Assembly (NCBI GenBank): GCA_022836615.1
Contig: MU405257.1
Location: 1-64,000 of the forward strand
Source of the DNA: Annulohypoxylon bovei var. microspora
Taxonomy: Eukaryota; Ascomycota; Sordariomycetes; Xylariales; Hypoxylaceae
DNA length: 64,000 nucleotides
Reading direction: 5' to 3'
In this document: positions 1-14,578 of the stretch, one piece after another
Position numbering within the stretch: the first letter of the stretch is position 1
Layout: every line of letters begins with the position of its first letter
Translations under genes and position numbers: made by a program
The notes under the pieces: model-generated
The model's input: only the letters and a program-made list of their open reading frames with translations
Told to the model about the DNA's origin: nothing
The model's database searches: none

Positions 1-3000
1 GTTTCTTAGATTAATTGTATATGATGTTTCGAAAATTATTTAAAGTTTTTTAATAAATATTTTATTATATATATAATTTAATAAAATAAAAATAATAATA
101 TAATTTAACGTATTTAATCGTGCTTATAAATAAATATTTTCAAAGATTAACATAATTAAAAAAGCTTAAATTAATGAAATTATTCAAGTATAAATATTAA
201 TAAATACGAAAAATAAAACATGTATATTTATTTGTATGGCGATTTATATAAAGGATTAAATATTTAATTTATGTAGCCCATGCATATTAATAAAGATTTT
301 AATTAATAAACAATTGAATTAATTAATAAAAGCTTTAATTAAATTAAATAAATAAATGTTAAAGATATTATAAAAACGTAATTTTCATAATAATATAATT
401 AAATAAATCTTTATTATTTCATTAAATTATTATTTTAAAAGGTAACACCGTTACTTACGAACATATAAATAAGGCTTATTTATAATAATTATAAATTTTA
501 ATTAATTAATAATTAACTCATTATATATTTAATAAAAAAGTTTCTTCACTTTTTTTATATTATAATAATTAAAGGAATAAATTTATTAAAACATTTCTTT
601 TAAAACCTCCTCAACTTTATTAGCCGTAAGCTTTTCCTTAAGATTATATATAAATATAAATTTAATACATTCTAATTCCTTTAAGCTAATATTTTTGTTA
701 TGGAATTTAATTTTTATTTAATTTAAAAGAAAGGCGTGGATTTTTTAATTAATTTAAACATTAAAAAGTTTTCTTTATTAAAAATATATAATAATTATAA
801 TTGCAAAACTCCATATATTAACGGGAAAACAATAATATTACCCTTCCAAGACCTTTAAAATAATTATGTAATAAAACTTAAAACTTTTCTTATTATTAAT
901 AAACTTCGTGGTAGCTTTTCTAAAATCAAAAATTATTACTTTTATTATAATAGCTTTATTATTTTTTCGATAAAGTATAATAAAAATATTTCCCATCGAA
1001 ATATTATAATATATAATCCCATTAAAATATAAATATATTAACCCTTTTACCACATTATAAAAAATAATAAAACATATATTAAAAGTTCATTATAAGCTTA
1101 TGTAAAAGAATTTAAAAAAATTATAATTAACTTTTAATAAAATTAATTAATATATATTTTACGTGGATAAATAATAAACCGGGTAATTATATTCGTAGGA
1201 ATATTATATAATTAATAAAATATTATCGTGTTTAACCAAATAATTAATTTTAATTTTATTGCATATTAATTATATAATTCTCCGTTTATTTTCTTTAATA
1301 AATCTAAAAATTATAATTCGCTTTATAATAATAATATCACCGTTTTATATATTAACACCGCTTATAACTTAATCGTATATGTTTAACTTAAGTATTTAAT
1401 AATGATTAATAATGTTATAAGTTATAAAATAAACGTCGCGGGGAATAAGATTTATATTAATAAATAACACCATTCGTTTTAAAAAATTTTTAAAAGTTTT
1501 AATATATTAAATTATATTATTATTAAACAACTTTAATAAAAGGTTTAATAACTTTATATTAAAACGTATTTAAGTTTTTTTTTTATAAAAATATATTAAC
1601 TTATTTTGCTTTAAAGTGATGTTAATATTATTAATTAAACCAAATAAAATTATAAATGGATATTTTGCCGAAATAACCCATATTATTAACATTTTAAAAA
1701 ATTAATAAAAATAAATATTTATTACGATTATTAATATAAATTAAGCTTTAAAGTTAATTAAAATATCTATATTATTATATTAATTTTTAAACATTCTTTT
1801 CTTAATCTTTTATAACAAAATATTATTTCTTAAAACATTTTAATTAAAATTTAAGAAAAAATGGGTTAATACATTTTCTTAAGGCGTTATAATAAATTGT
1901 TTATAACGAGTAAGTTTTTTCTTTAAAATTATATGGTTTATAACTTTAAATATAACTTATTTAATTTTAATAATATCCCTTTTTATTATTAAGAATTTTA
2001 TTATTAATGTTAAAAAGTATATAAAAGGGATATTTAAATTATATAAAACTTTATTCGAATAATGTTAAAAGAAAAAAAAAAGTAAATTTTAAAAAAGTTT
2101 ATAATAAAAATTTAAATAATAAAAATATTAATTTTTTTTATTATATAAATATTTATATATAAATTATATTAATTATAATATATATATATTTATATTTATT
2201 TATTAAATTCATTTTTATTAATTTAATTTAAAGATTTTTATTTTAAATAAACATTAAAAATATATATATTTATAAAAGAATTTATATGTAAAAAAAGATA
2301 CCGTTAATATTAAGGTATAAAAAAAAATACGAAATAAATAATATTACATTTTAATTAATTAACTTTAAAAAGGGAAAAGTTTTATCGTGGGTTTTATTTA
2401 TTATATGTTTTTAAGTATTAATAATATTTTTTCTTATATACAAATTCTTATATAAATAAATGTATTTTTAATGTTCACTTTACGCTTTTTAAAAAACCCT
2501 TGCTTTTACATTTATTTATACACTTTCCTTTTAATTTCATTTTTTCTTATTTAATCCTTTATTAATTTTTTTAATAATTATATATTTAAATAAATTTCAT
2601 AAAACACTTTTAAATAAAATTAATTACATTTATTATAAATTATTTTATAATTAATAAATTAAGTTAAAAATTAAATGCATTTAAAAGTTATTTAAAATAA
2701 TTTTATAACACCTTTTAATAAAAGCTTTTTTACTTTACATATAATTAACTTTAAACTAAATTTACAAATTATATAATAATTTTTATAAATTATATTTAAT
2801 ATTATTCGAAAATACTTTATAAAATTTATTTAATTATATAATTATAAGAAATTTAATATAAAATTAAAGGAAAAAAAACAATGGAAAATAAAGTAATGTA
2901 AATAAAAAGTATTTATATAAAAAAACACATATAGGTATGTATATAATTAACTTATACATATCGATAAAAATTTTAACCAATGAAATAATTTAATTAAAAT

Positions 3001-3826
3001 AATAAATCTTAAAAAAAAAAAACTTCCACCATTTATCATGTGGTTAATATATAATTAATACGTAAAAAAGGTTATTATCATAACGTTTATTATATAAAAT
3101 CAAGCTATAATTCTTAATATTTAATTAATTCACATTATTATAAAAATTATAAATCATTTATAAAAATTATTAAACTTATTATTATTAAATATATTTATTA
3201 TATTATTTAAAATTAAAAATAACTTTAATAATTTACATATATATTATAAACTTGGTTTTTATAATAAATTATATTAACCATGTAATATAAACATTATTAA
3301 ATTAATTACAAAATATAATAAGATATTTGTAATTTAATATAAATATATTATATATATTTATTTATAAAAAAGGTAATTATTTCCATTTTATAATTTATTT
3401 TAAAGTTATTTTTAATAACTTACATTTACCATTGTAATTTAAGAAATACTTAAAATTATTATACCTATTATATTAAAACTTTTCGTGTAATTAATGTATA
3501 ATATAATCATAAAATCCTTTATATAATAAATATTACAAACCGTTTAATATAATTAAATTAATTTAATATATTACAACTTAAAAGGCCCTTATTTTATATA
3601 AGCAATATTATTTTTACATGAAATTATTTTTATTTACATTATTATTAACCCCCGCATAATTAAGTTACCCTTAAATTTGCGCCGCGAACTCGTCCGAAAA
3701 AAAAAAAAAAAAAATTTAACCTTTTTAACACTTTAATTTATAACCATGACGACAAGACTTAAAATAATTTAATATATAAAGGTTCGAAATTAAATTTAAA
3801 ATTCTTAAATTAAGATTATTATTAAA

Positions 3827-4022
3827 GTATTATTAATTTAAATAAGTTATTATTAATTTAAGTGGGTTATTATTAATATAAATAAGTTTTCATTAATTTA
3901 AATAAATTATTATTAATTTAAATAAATTATTATTAATTTGGAAGGTTATTATTAATTTGAAAAGTTATCATTAATTTAAAAAATTATTATTAATTTAAAA
4001 GGTTATCGTTAATTTAAATAAA
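3827..4022. repeat. Degenerate minisatellite of about 20 bp units
   Basis: About ten head-to-tail copies of a unit close to TTATTATTAATTTAAATAAG occur here, with substitutions between copies (for example GTGGG, GGAAGG or AAAAAA at the unit junction, and TTATCATTAA variants). It lies inside the AT-rich block. The variation between copies suggests an old array that was mutated along with its surroundings. Confidence 0.75.
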
Positions 4023-7000
4023 AATTCGATATTAAAATCGGGGTTATTAGGTATAAAAGCATTATTAAAATAACACATTAATAATAAAAAATAAATTATT
4101 TAAAAAAATATTATTTTTAATTAAAAAAAATTATAATATTAAGGTACTTATAATAATAAAATATTAGTTTTAATGTATATTAGGTATATAAGTAAAGGGT
4201 GGTAATTTTAATAATTAAAATTTTCGTTTAAAATAATAATAAAATTAATAAAATTAAATTATATAATTTAAATTACTTTCACAAATATCTCTTAAAATAT
4301 AATATAATTTAAATCATGTTATAAATTAATAAATTCCTTGGATTTAAGGTTTTATTTTTATATATGTTTTATAATATATAAAGTTATTTATAATATATAA
4401 AATTTAAATATTATTATTATTAAACTTTTATATTTAAAAATATTTATATTAATTTAATGTTTTATTTGCTTTATAATGTATTATTAATAATTTAATTATT
4501 ATAATTATAATTTATATAAAAATGATAAGAAATTTTAAAATATTATAATAATATATTTCATTTTATTTAATAAAAATAATTACGGATATAATTATAAAGT
4601 TTAATAATGGGGATTTATACATAAATATATTATAATGTAAACTTAATAAATGGAAAAATAATTATATTATTACGTAAGGAGCTTTAACCCTTTATACTTA
4701 TAAAATGTGGTATATATATATAATATGTTTTTTATTTATTTTATTTTAAAATTAACCTTAATAATCCCTTAAGGATTAAGCTTTTATTTTATTAAATCCC
4801 TAATCCAAGCCTTAAAATTATCCTTTTAAAAAGTAAGGCGTGGTAAAATAAAATAAAAAAAACCTTTAATAAAATGTTTATTATAATTTTATATTTAATA
4901 TATACATTATACCAATTATATTTATAATAATATTTAAAAATATAAAAAATACTTTTTTTTATAAATTTATATAATTAAATTAATGTAATTAACTTAACAA
5001 TGTATAAATATTAATGCATTAACGTATAATTATTCCAAGCATTGAATTTAAATATTATTATAAAAGCCTTAAATTTAAGATCTATAATTTTATAAAATTT
5101 ATTTATAATTATATTAAACCAAAATAAACCTTTTCCATACATTTTAATAACTTAATATAACATTAAATATTTAAAAAATTACCTTTATTAATAATAAAAT
5201 ATATTTCCATTTTAACTTTAATTTAAATCTTTAAAAAAATCACTTAAACTTTTCATTCTTATAAATTATAAAACCAAAGCCTTTTACCTTTAAAACATTC
5301 TTAAATTCATAATTTAACATTAATAACTTAACCTTATTATTACATAAATCGTTTATATTAATAAAAATAAACGATAAATTAAAAGCTTTATACCATGGCA
5401 TAACACACACCATTTATTAATTAATAATGTTTATAATATTTAAGTTATTATTTATAAATAAATGATTACCTTTATCGTTAATATACTTTAAAAAAAACCT
5501 TAACATATTATTTTTTATAAATTACTTAACATTATTTTTAAAAAAATAATATATTAAATATACATTTATAAAATATTACATATATAATTACCCACTTTTT
5601 ATAAAAGTTAAATATTAATTTATAAAAGCTATATAATATGCCATTAAAATAACAAAAAAGCCTTAAAAAAAGAAAACTATAAACCGGTCATTAATAACAT
5701 TTAAAATTAAATTAATTACATTATTAATAAGCAACTTAATTATTAAAAATAAATATTTAAAAAGCTTAATAAATATACGTGTAAAATTATTTTAAATCTT
5801 ATTCCATTAACTTATATCATTAACTTTATTTTATGATTTACTTAATAATTTTTTTATAAATAAAAATATAACATTAATTTATGTATAATAATATTTAAAA
5901 ATACCATATTCGAAAACTTAAAGAATAAACACCGTTATATTTTTAAAAAACTTTAATATAACATATTTATATCGAATTAAATAAATATGCCACAAATAAT
6001 TTAAATAAACCGATAAAAAATCAATTTATATAAGAAATTTTAAATAACCACATTATATTATTATTAAATTAAATTTATACATAATAATTAACGCATTTTA
6101 TTAACACGCCTAATTTAATATAAAAAAAATATTTTATTTTATAAATAACACTTTTAAGTTTATATGTAAAAACACATACCGCTTTATTATTAATTTAACT
6201 TTATAAAGTACGAATTTCTATTAAAAATTATTTTTTATAAAATATATCATCCACTTTTTATTTAATAATAAATTATAATTAATTTAAAAAAAAAATATTA
6301 ATAATAATATATATTATTATATATTTTTAAACTTCATGTTTATAATAAAAATATCGTTAATATTTATCACAACCATTAATTTAAATAATAAGAAAGCTAC
6401 AAATGTTATAAAAAAAAAAGAAATTATATTCCATTAAATTTAATTTAATAAAAACCAAATAAATGTTTACGTCGTTGTTAAAAAAAAAGGATGTTACGTT
6501 TAAAATTAATTAAATTAAAACATATATAATTTTTATATTAATTAATTGTTTTTAATAAAGTTATTTATATAATAATTTAATAATGGTAAAAAAAAACGCA
6601 TTATGAGGTATATAATATTTATTTTTAATTAACTTACTTTAAAATAAAAATATTTTATATATAACATTTAATTTATTAATATAACGTTTTTTTAATTCCG
6701 TTATAAACCATTTTAAATCTTTTTTAAATTATTATTATAATTATAAAATATTTAATTATTTTATAATAAAATTTAAAAATTATTTAAACTTTATTATTTA
6801 ACCTTTATTATTAGTTTATGTTTTAAATATTAATGATATGGTATAATTAATCGTTTCGATTATTTAAATTTATCACTTTAATTATTTAAAGGGTTTTTTT
6901 TTATTATTACTTTTCTGCGTAATAAATAACGATAATATCGATTATAATGTGGTATATATTACTTGTTATATTTTAATTAAAAACGTATAACCTCATAATA

Positions 7001-10000
7001 AATATAACGATGTGTTAAGTTTATATTTAACCGAATTTTCTTCGAAAACAACGCTTATCATTTCCTACCTTATTAACGGCATTTTCCAAAGAAAAAAATA
7101 TTACTTTTTTATTCTAAAATTTTTAAAAAATTAATATTTTTTAATCTTTTAATATATTTTATTAAATTACATTATTACATTTTTTATTAATCGTATATAT
7201 AATAAACGAATATTTTATTACGCTTAATTTCTTTTATTAAGTTTTTTTTCATAAAAATTTACCAATTATATAACGTAATTTTAAAATACGTTCCGTTTTA
7301 ATATAAAAAAAGCCGGTTTTAAAAAAAATACTTTACAACGTTATTATTATTCGCGATAAATATTATTAAGTTATTTAATCGTATTACGGCATTTAACACA
7401 TATATATCGTCCCCGTTTTTATTATTTTATGGTTTATTATAAATAATATATTCCGGTACGTATAAAATAAAAAAAATAAAAACTTATAATTAATAAATAA
7501 TATAAATAATAGGATATTTCTCCACTTTAACGTTTATTATATAATCGATAAATTAAAGTTTATTATATTTTTAAAATTTATTAACGAAAAATATAAAATT
7601 ATACTTTATTTTTTATATTTATAATTTTATTATGCCTTTAAATAAAAAGTATAGTTTTATAATTATAAATGTTAAAATATTTATAACGTTTTTTACGAAT
7701 GTATGTTTATTACGTTCGCTTGGTTTATATTTTAAAAATATATATTTTAATTCTTTTTAACCAAGTAAAACAATTTTTAAATTCGTATACGCGAATTAAA
7801 TACGCTTAAGTTTTTTTTTAATATTGTTTTTAAAATTATTAAATCGATATTTAAAATTTATGAACTAACGCCGCTTTTTAGTTGTATAAAAAAACGTTCT
7901 TAAGGTGGGGTTAATAAAAATTATCATTGGATTTATTTAATTAAAAAAAAAAAATGGTATATTTTATTAATGAAAAAAAAGATTCCGAAAAACATTATAA
8001 TAAAAACAATATTAATATCGATGAAAAAAGTTTCTAATCTTAAAAACTTCCATAGATTTTTAATTTAAATAAGTTTATATTATTAACGTTGTTTTTTTTT
8101 AACTTTAATTTTAACGATAATAACGTAAATAATAAACATTTAAATAATAAATTTATAACGAAACTTTTTGATATTTATTACATTATTTTTAAAAAGCTAT
8201 AATTTTTTAATGTTTAATATTAATATTAACATTAATGTGTAATTTAATGAAATGTTTATTAATTTAAATATTATTAATTATAAATGTTATAAATTTAATA
8301 AACTTAAGTAAAAAAAAATATTAATATAAATAAATAACCATTTATTTAATTAATTAATATGTTTATTATTTATTTATTTAATCGTTTATTTATAATTAAG
8401 ATTTTTTTTAATATAAGTTAATAATATTTAAAATCACCATATAATTAAATTAATATATTAATAATTATTTAAGTAATTTATTAATATATTATATTAAATT
8501 ATACGTAACATTATCCCTTATTTATTTATATAAATAATTAATAAATATTATAACGGGTAATATATATTAATTATGTAATGTAAGGGATATTTTTATACAT
8601 AATTTTATATAATAACATTAATATATAAAATATTTAATTTAATTCCATTTTACCCACGTTTTAATTAATATTAAATTATTAAAGGATAATATTAATGTAA
8701 TATTTATTTTATATATGTATTATAAATTATTTAATAATTTTTTTCGTTATTAATTATTATTAACACATTTATTTTTTATTATTAATTAAATACTTTTTGT
8801 TATATTATTTATAAATAATTTATACTTAAACTTAAAAACTTAGGAAATTATAATTCATTAAGTAAAAGAAAAAAGTAAAAAAGTACTTTAAAAAAAAAAA
8901 GAAAAAAAGGAAAATAAAGAAAAAAAAAAAACTTTATTACCATTTATTTTTAATAATTTTAATAAAATTAATTTAAGTATATAAAAATCTTAAAAACCAC
9001 TTAATATTTTCGATTATAATAATAAGTTTTAGTTAAGTTATTTTCAATTATAACGTTTCTTTAAAAAAATAATAAATATTAAAGTAATAACCTTATATTA
9101 ACGAAATATTTTCCGTAAAATTCGAAATACATTTATTATAAAAAGTTAACCAAACATTCGGCATTTATTAAAAAAGGAAAAGGATATTAAGGTTTAAGAT
9201 ATTAAGGCTTAAATAATATTTAAAAGTAATACCCCATTTTTACCACTGCGGTTAAATTTTTATTAAATAAAATTAATATTACTTAACAAATATCATTATT
9301 ATATAAGTTTAAACTTCATTATTTTATTAAATATACGTACCCGTATACATGTTTTACCTTTTTATTATTAATATAATCTTTAAATATAAATTCCTTTTTA
9401 ATTAATATTATTACAAAAACCCCACACCTTAACGGTTTAACTTAAAAAACAACGTTATTAATTAAAAAAATAAAAAAATAAGAATTTAAATTTTTAAAAA
9501 TTTAATTAAAATGGTAAGCCTTATTATTAAATATTTACCATTAATAAATAATATATTAATAACATTCGGCTTATTTTAAATATACGGTACGACCTTAAAT
9601 AAAAATAAGTGTAAAAAAATAAAAAATATTAAAATAAATACCGATATATAATTAATAAATTTTAACATTATAACGTTTTACCATTTAAAAATTAAAACTT
9701 CGTATATTATAAAATAAACATTATATAACTAAAAACTTAATTAAATGTTATAAAAGTTAAATTATTTAAATAATAATAACGAAATTAAATTAAAAACGAA
9801 GTTACCACTTTATAATTTTAATAACTTAAACCCGAAATTATTTAAGTTTATAAAATATAATAATAATAACGTAAAATTTTATCGTTTTATATTTTAAATT
9901 ATAATTTTCTTATAAGTTTTAAAAATCTTATTTACGGAAGTTTATAATAATTTATTATTATTTTTTTTTTTTTTTAATATTTTTATTAATTAAAAATATT

Positions 10001-10445
10001 CATTTCATTATTAAGCAATTTATTAATTAAAATTAATAACTTAAGTATTATTTATTAATATTAATAAGTTTAATTATTTCCTTTTATACCTTTTAACATA
10101 TAACTTCCTTTTAATACGAAATTATTAATCTTTTTTTATTATTAATTAATAAACGTTATTATAAAAAATTAATATTAATATATCATTAAATTTTTTATTA
10201 AAACAATTAAAACATTAATAAAAAAGTTTTTAAATTCCCTTAACGCTTAAAACCTTTACATGTTACATATATCACAATTATTAACCAAATACTTAAATAT
10301 AAATCTTTTTAAAATAAAATATATAATAATTATTAATTATAAATTAATAAACATTATTAATAAACCTTATTTTTAACGACAAATTATCCTAGTAAAACAA
10401 CGTTAATAAAAGTATAAAACGTACGATATGGTAATATTATATTAT

Positions 10446-10586
10446 AACCACATTATAATTATAATATTACCACATTATATTTACATTATTATTACATTAT
10501 TATTATATTATTATTATATCGTTATTACATTATGTTTAAACCGTGCTTACATTATTATTACATTATTACGGCATTATTAAAATAAT
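10446..10586. repeat. ATT/ACATT-rich simple repeat
   Basis: Imperfect runs of ATTATTACATTATTATT occur within the AT-rich block, interrupted once by a CG-containing stretch near 10,540. It is low-complexity sequence with no further structure that I can see. Confidence 0.55.
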
Positions 10587-13500
10587 ATTAAACTATTATT
10601 AACATAATTTTATTAATTTATTAATTTACTTAAATATAATGATCTTTTAACATATTATTATTAATTAAAAATAAAGATTTATATTTTATAAAATAAACTT
10701 AAATTAATTAATAAATTTTAAATTTATTTTAAAGATACGGCTTACGTTTAATAAGATGTTAAGTAATAAATAAATTTGAAATAATAAGTTTTTATTTAAA
10801 TTATTTTAAACTTTTTAAATATTAACCTTTAATATATAAGATATAAGTAATACACAATTATTACTTTTTTTTTAACGCTTATAACATATATAATAAACAT
10901 TTAATTAACCTTAAAATTAAGAAAAAACGTAACTTATATACCCATTAATAATACGTTTATATATTAAAAATCTTTATTTAAAAAAACAAATAAATAACTT
11001 ATAAATATTTATAAATCATTTAAAACATTATTTATCGATAATATATCGGCAGTTTTTTTATTTAATATTAAAAAAATATCGTTTATAAATTTAATTTATT
11101 TTTTAACATTATTAAAAAAAAACATTTAAAATAATATAACTTTTATTTTAATAAATATAATAAATATTATTATTAATAAAATTAATTAACAATTTAAAAA
11201 TATACTTTATAATATATATTTAATATTATTAATAATATATTATCATAATAATAAATTACCGAATTAAGGAATAATAAAACTAATAATAACATTTTCCTCA
11301 TTTAATGGTTTTTCGTTAACTATTTAAATAACCATTATATTATTATATATTAAACCTTTAATCCTTTAAATATACCATTTATTATTTTTTTATCGCTTCT
11401 TATATTTTTTCCATAATCGGTTACATAAGGATTACATATATAAGATTAAATTAATATTTAAATTATTTATAAGAAAAACGGAAAAAGTTTTATTATAAAA
11501 TTAAGATATATTTATATATTTTTATAAATAAATTAACTTAATAAAAAGATTTTTAATTATATTATTAATCTTTATAAATATGGCACATTTCTTAACTTAA
11601 TTATTATATAAAAGGTTTAAATTTAAAAAAAAGTTAATAATAAAAAATATAAAATTATAATATTAATAATATTTATATTATATAAATAAGTATTTAATAA
11701 TGGAATAATTATTAATATATTATTTAATATTAAAACAAAATACGTACTTCCCGCCCCTTTTTCTTTTATTTTTTTTTAAATAAATTTATTACTTTTTATT
11801 TTTTTTTTTTATAAATTTTCATATATATTTACCTATTTAAATAAATCATATGTATATATTATTTATTAAGCGTTTAACATTTCGTATTTAACTTTATTCA
11901 TGTTATGTAATAAATAATTAAAACCTTAATAAATTTATTATATAACCATTATATAAAACAATATTTTTAATTTTTTAACTTAATTTTTATTAAATAATAA
12001 TTAAATATTATACCTTAAAAAAATATTCTTTTAATTATATTAATAATTAATAATTACAATAAATATAAACTTGCTTTTTATTACATTTAAACGCGATAAA
12101 ACATAATTAAATAATTTAATTAATTTTATATTTACGTTATATATATTTAAACCATGCTTTTTTTATAATTAATTATTAATGTTTTAATTACAATTATTAC
12201 ATATAAAAAAATCATTTTATTAAAAATACATGATAATTATAATATATATTATTAATAAATAAATAAATAATATTTATGTAAATTATAAATAAAATATTAT
12301 ATTTATATTTAATAATATATTATTAAATAAATTTAATTAGCTTTTAAATAATCCCTTTTTTTTCTTTTTTTTAAGCAATATATAAATAATATTGAATATT
12401 TATTCTTTTATTAAAAATAAATTAAATAATATTTATGATTTTTTAATATATAATTATTAATAATAAATATTAATATATTTAAAGCGTAATATTTAAATAT
12501 TTAAATAATTTTATTTTTTTATTATTTACTTTTTTACCATTTATTTTAAACCTTTTAAATCCTTTTTATTTATCGAATTAATAATATTTAAAGATTTTAT
12601 TATGTTAACTTTTAAAATGTACTTAAAACGGTTGAACCGATGGTAAGTTAATTCGACTTAAAATACCTTTTATTAAAAACGAAATGTTAATATTATTATA
12701 TAAAACGGTAAACTTAATAATTCCGCCGGTGATAAGCTTAGTTTTAATTAAAATTAAATGAAAACCCTTAATTAAAATTTAATAAAAAAAGAATATTTCT
12801 TTATATAATTTACAACGCCCTTTAATTTTTTAATTAATAATGATTATAATTAATTAAAAATGACGAATAATACCGATATGCTTAATTATATTACTTAGGT
12901 TTTAATAAAAATTAAAAGAATGTTCGTTAATAAAACCATTATTTTAATAATTTAAAATTTAAACGTATATTTAATTAATTTTATTAAATATTAATTTAAT
13001 AAAACTAATTAATTATAATTATAATTTAAAATTAAATGGTATATTTTTTTTAATAATTAAGTTTATTATTAAAAATATTATTATTAAAAGTTAAAACTTA
13101 TATAATTTTAATTGTTTGTTTTTAATTATAAAAATAAATTTTAATTATTTTTTTAAATTTTAATTATATTAATTATAAACTTTAATAAATATTAACCATT
13201 TATGTTATAATTATTAATATTATTTTACCTTTAAAATATACTTATAAAAGTTATAAAATAAACCAAAGCTTTTTTTAAAATTATATCGTTTTATTTAATT
13301 ATTTTAATGGTGTTTATATTAAATATTATTATAATAACGGTGGATGCCGATGTTTACATTAATTAAATATATATTCATTTATAAACATTTAATTAATATA
13401 TAATTTTTTTAATTATAATAAATGTAATTAAATATATTCGAATAATAAGTATATTTAAATCGATTTTTGCTTTAACTTTATTAATTATTATACCGAAAAG

Positions 13501-14454
13501 GTTTTAATTAATTATAAATATTACTTTTAAAAAAATTAAAAACTTTAAAACTTAATTATTAATAATAATAAAAAAAATTAAAACATTTAAATATTAAAAA
13601 TTAATTATAATTTTTTAAAATAATAATTAAATATATTTATTAATTAATTTATATTTATAATATAAAATAAAAATTACCATGATTTTTATATTTAATTATA
13701 AAAATTATAAATTTTTTTATTAATTAAATTTACAATTAATTATTAAATAATCATAAAATTAATTTAAGTTTAATTTTAAATTATATTTAAAATAATTTAA
13801 AATTAAACTTTTAAATAAAATAATTTAATTTATTTAAATTAATTAATTAAAAATAATTTTAATAAATTATTTTTTTAAATTTAAATCCTTTAAAACGCTT
13901 TTAAAAGTGGTCCGAATTAATCGATGAAATGGTTTTAATAAAATGCTTAAAAAATACTTCGTTATAAACGCGTTTAAGCGCGTTTTTTCCGTTAAATTAA
14001 TCACGACGAATTTAAAGCCGATTTTAAAAACATTCATTTTTTATAATAATTTTATTTTTAAAGTTATTTATTAAATCGGAAATGATAATTATATTAATTA
14101 AATATTTCATATTTTTTTAAACCTTTTTCATTTATTATTAATGTTAATAAATAATTAACACGATTATATTTAATAATATATGTAAATGTATAAATATAAT
14201 AAAACTTATTTATAACGATTATTAAAAAACATAACATTAAAATCGTTATAAAAAAATATCGTTTTAAAAAGTAATTTACTTTAAAACGATATTTCTTAAA
14301 CGAATAAAGCTTATAAATGCACGGGTTAAAAATGTTTTAAATTAAATTAAAGTGGGTACCATAAGGTTTAAAATGTATTAATTTTTTTTAAATAAAAAAG
14401 ATTTTCATGATTTTTTAACTTTTTATAACGATCTTGGTGGTGATTAATCAAAGG

Positions 14455-14578
14455 GTTAACGATATTCGTTATAATAAAATTATCGTTATTTTTCATATAA
14501 AATTCAAATGTACAGCAAAATAAATCGTTATATCAAGGTATCGTTATGTAGTAACATCGTTATGGACAGGGTTTACTG
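14455..14578 (-). mobile_element. Candidate terminus of a pogo/Tigger-like (Tc1/mariner superfamily) element
   Basis: Read on the minus strand from 14,578 the sequence begins CAGTAAACCCTGTCC and then shows several ATAACGAT units (ATAACGATG, ATAACGATACC, ATAACGATTT and more further in). A CAGT-type end followed by tandem TATAACGA-like subterminal motifs is the usual look of pogo/Tigger termini. A TA, the superfamily's target duplication, follows directly at 14,579-14,580. The opposite end and any transposase are not recognisable in the RIP-degraded DNA to the left. The outermost ~70 bp look much less mutated than the interior. The superfamily assignment is inference from the end sequence only. 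Confidence 0.4.

Larger units (their letters stand above)
1..14510. repeat. AT-rich, RIP-like degenerate repeat block without genes
   Basis: The block is overwhelmingly A and T, with stop codons in every frame and no reading frame that resembles a protein. CA and TG dinucleotides are rare, TA is very common, and many of the surviving C and G bases sit in CG pairs. That is the footprint expected from repeat-induced point mutation in ascomycetes, which turns CpA into TpA on both strands of duplicated DNA. I infer that the block is a stack of dead transposons forming an AT isochore, likely heterochromatic (subtelomeric, pericentromeric or an interstitial island). The left edge is cut by the window. 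The right edge is sharp: normal composition resumes between about 14,510 and 14,600. I could not identify individual elements inside, apart from the candidate terminus at the right end. Confidence 0.85.

Noticed and set aside
838..1053. Minus-strand frame of 71 codons in the AT block
   Set aside because: Ile/Lys/Asn/Phe-rich translation expected from AT-rich DNA; any reverse-transcriptase resemblance is too faint.
1..14510. Mitochondrial DNA insertion or assembly contamination
   Set aside because: No mitochondrial gene, rRNA or tRNA motif is visible, and CA/TG depletion with CG retention fits RIP better.
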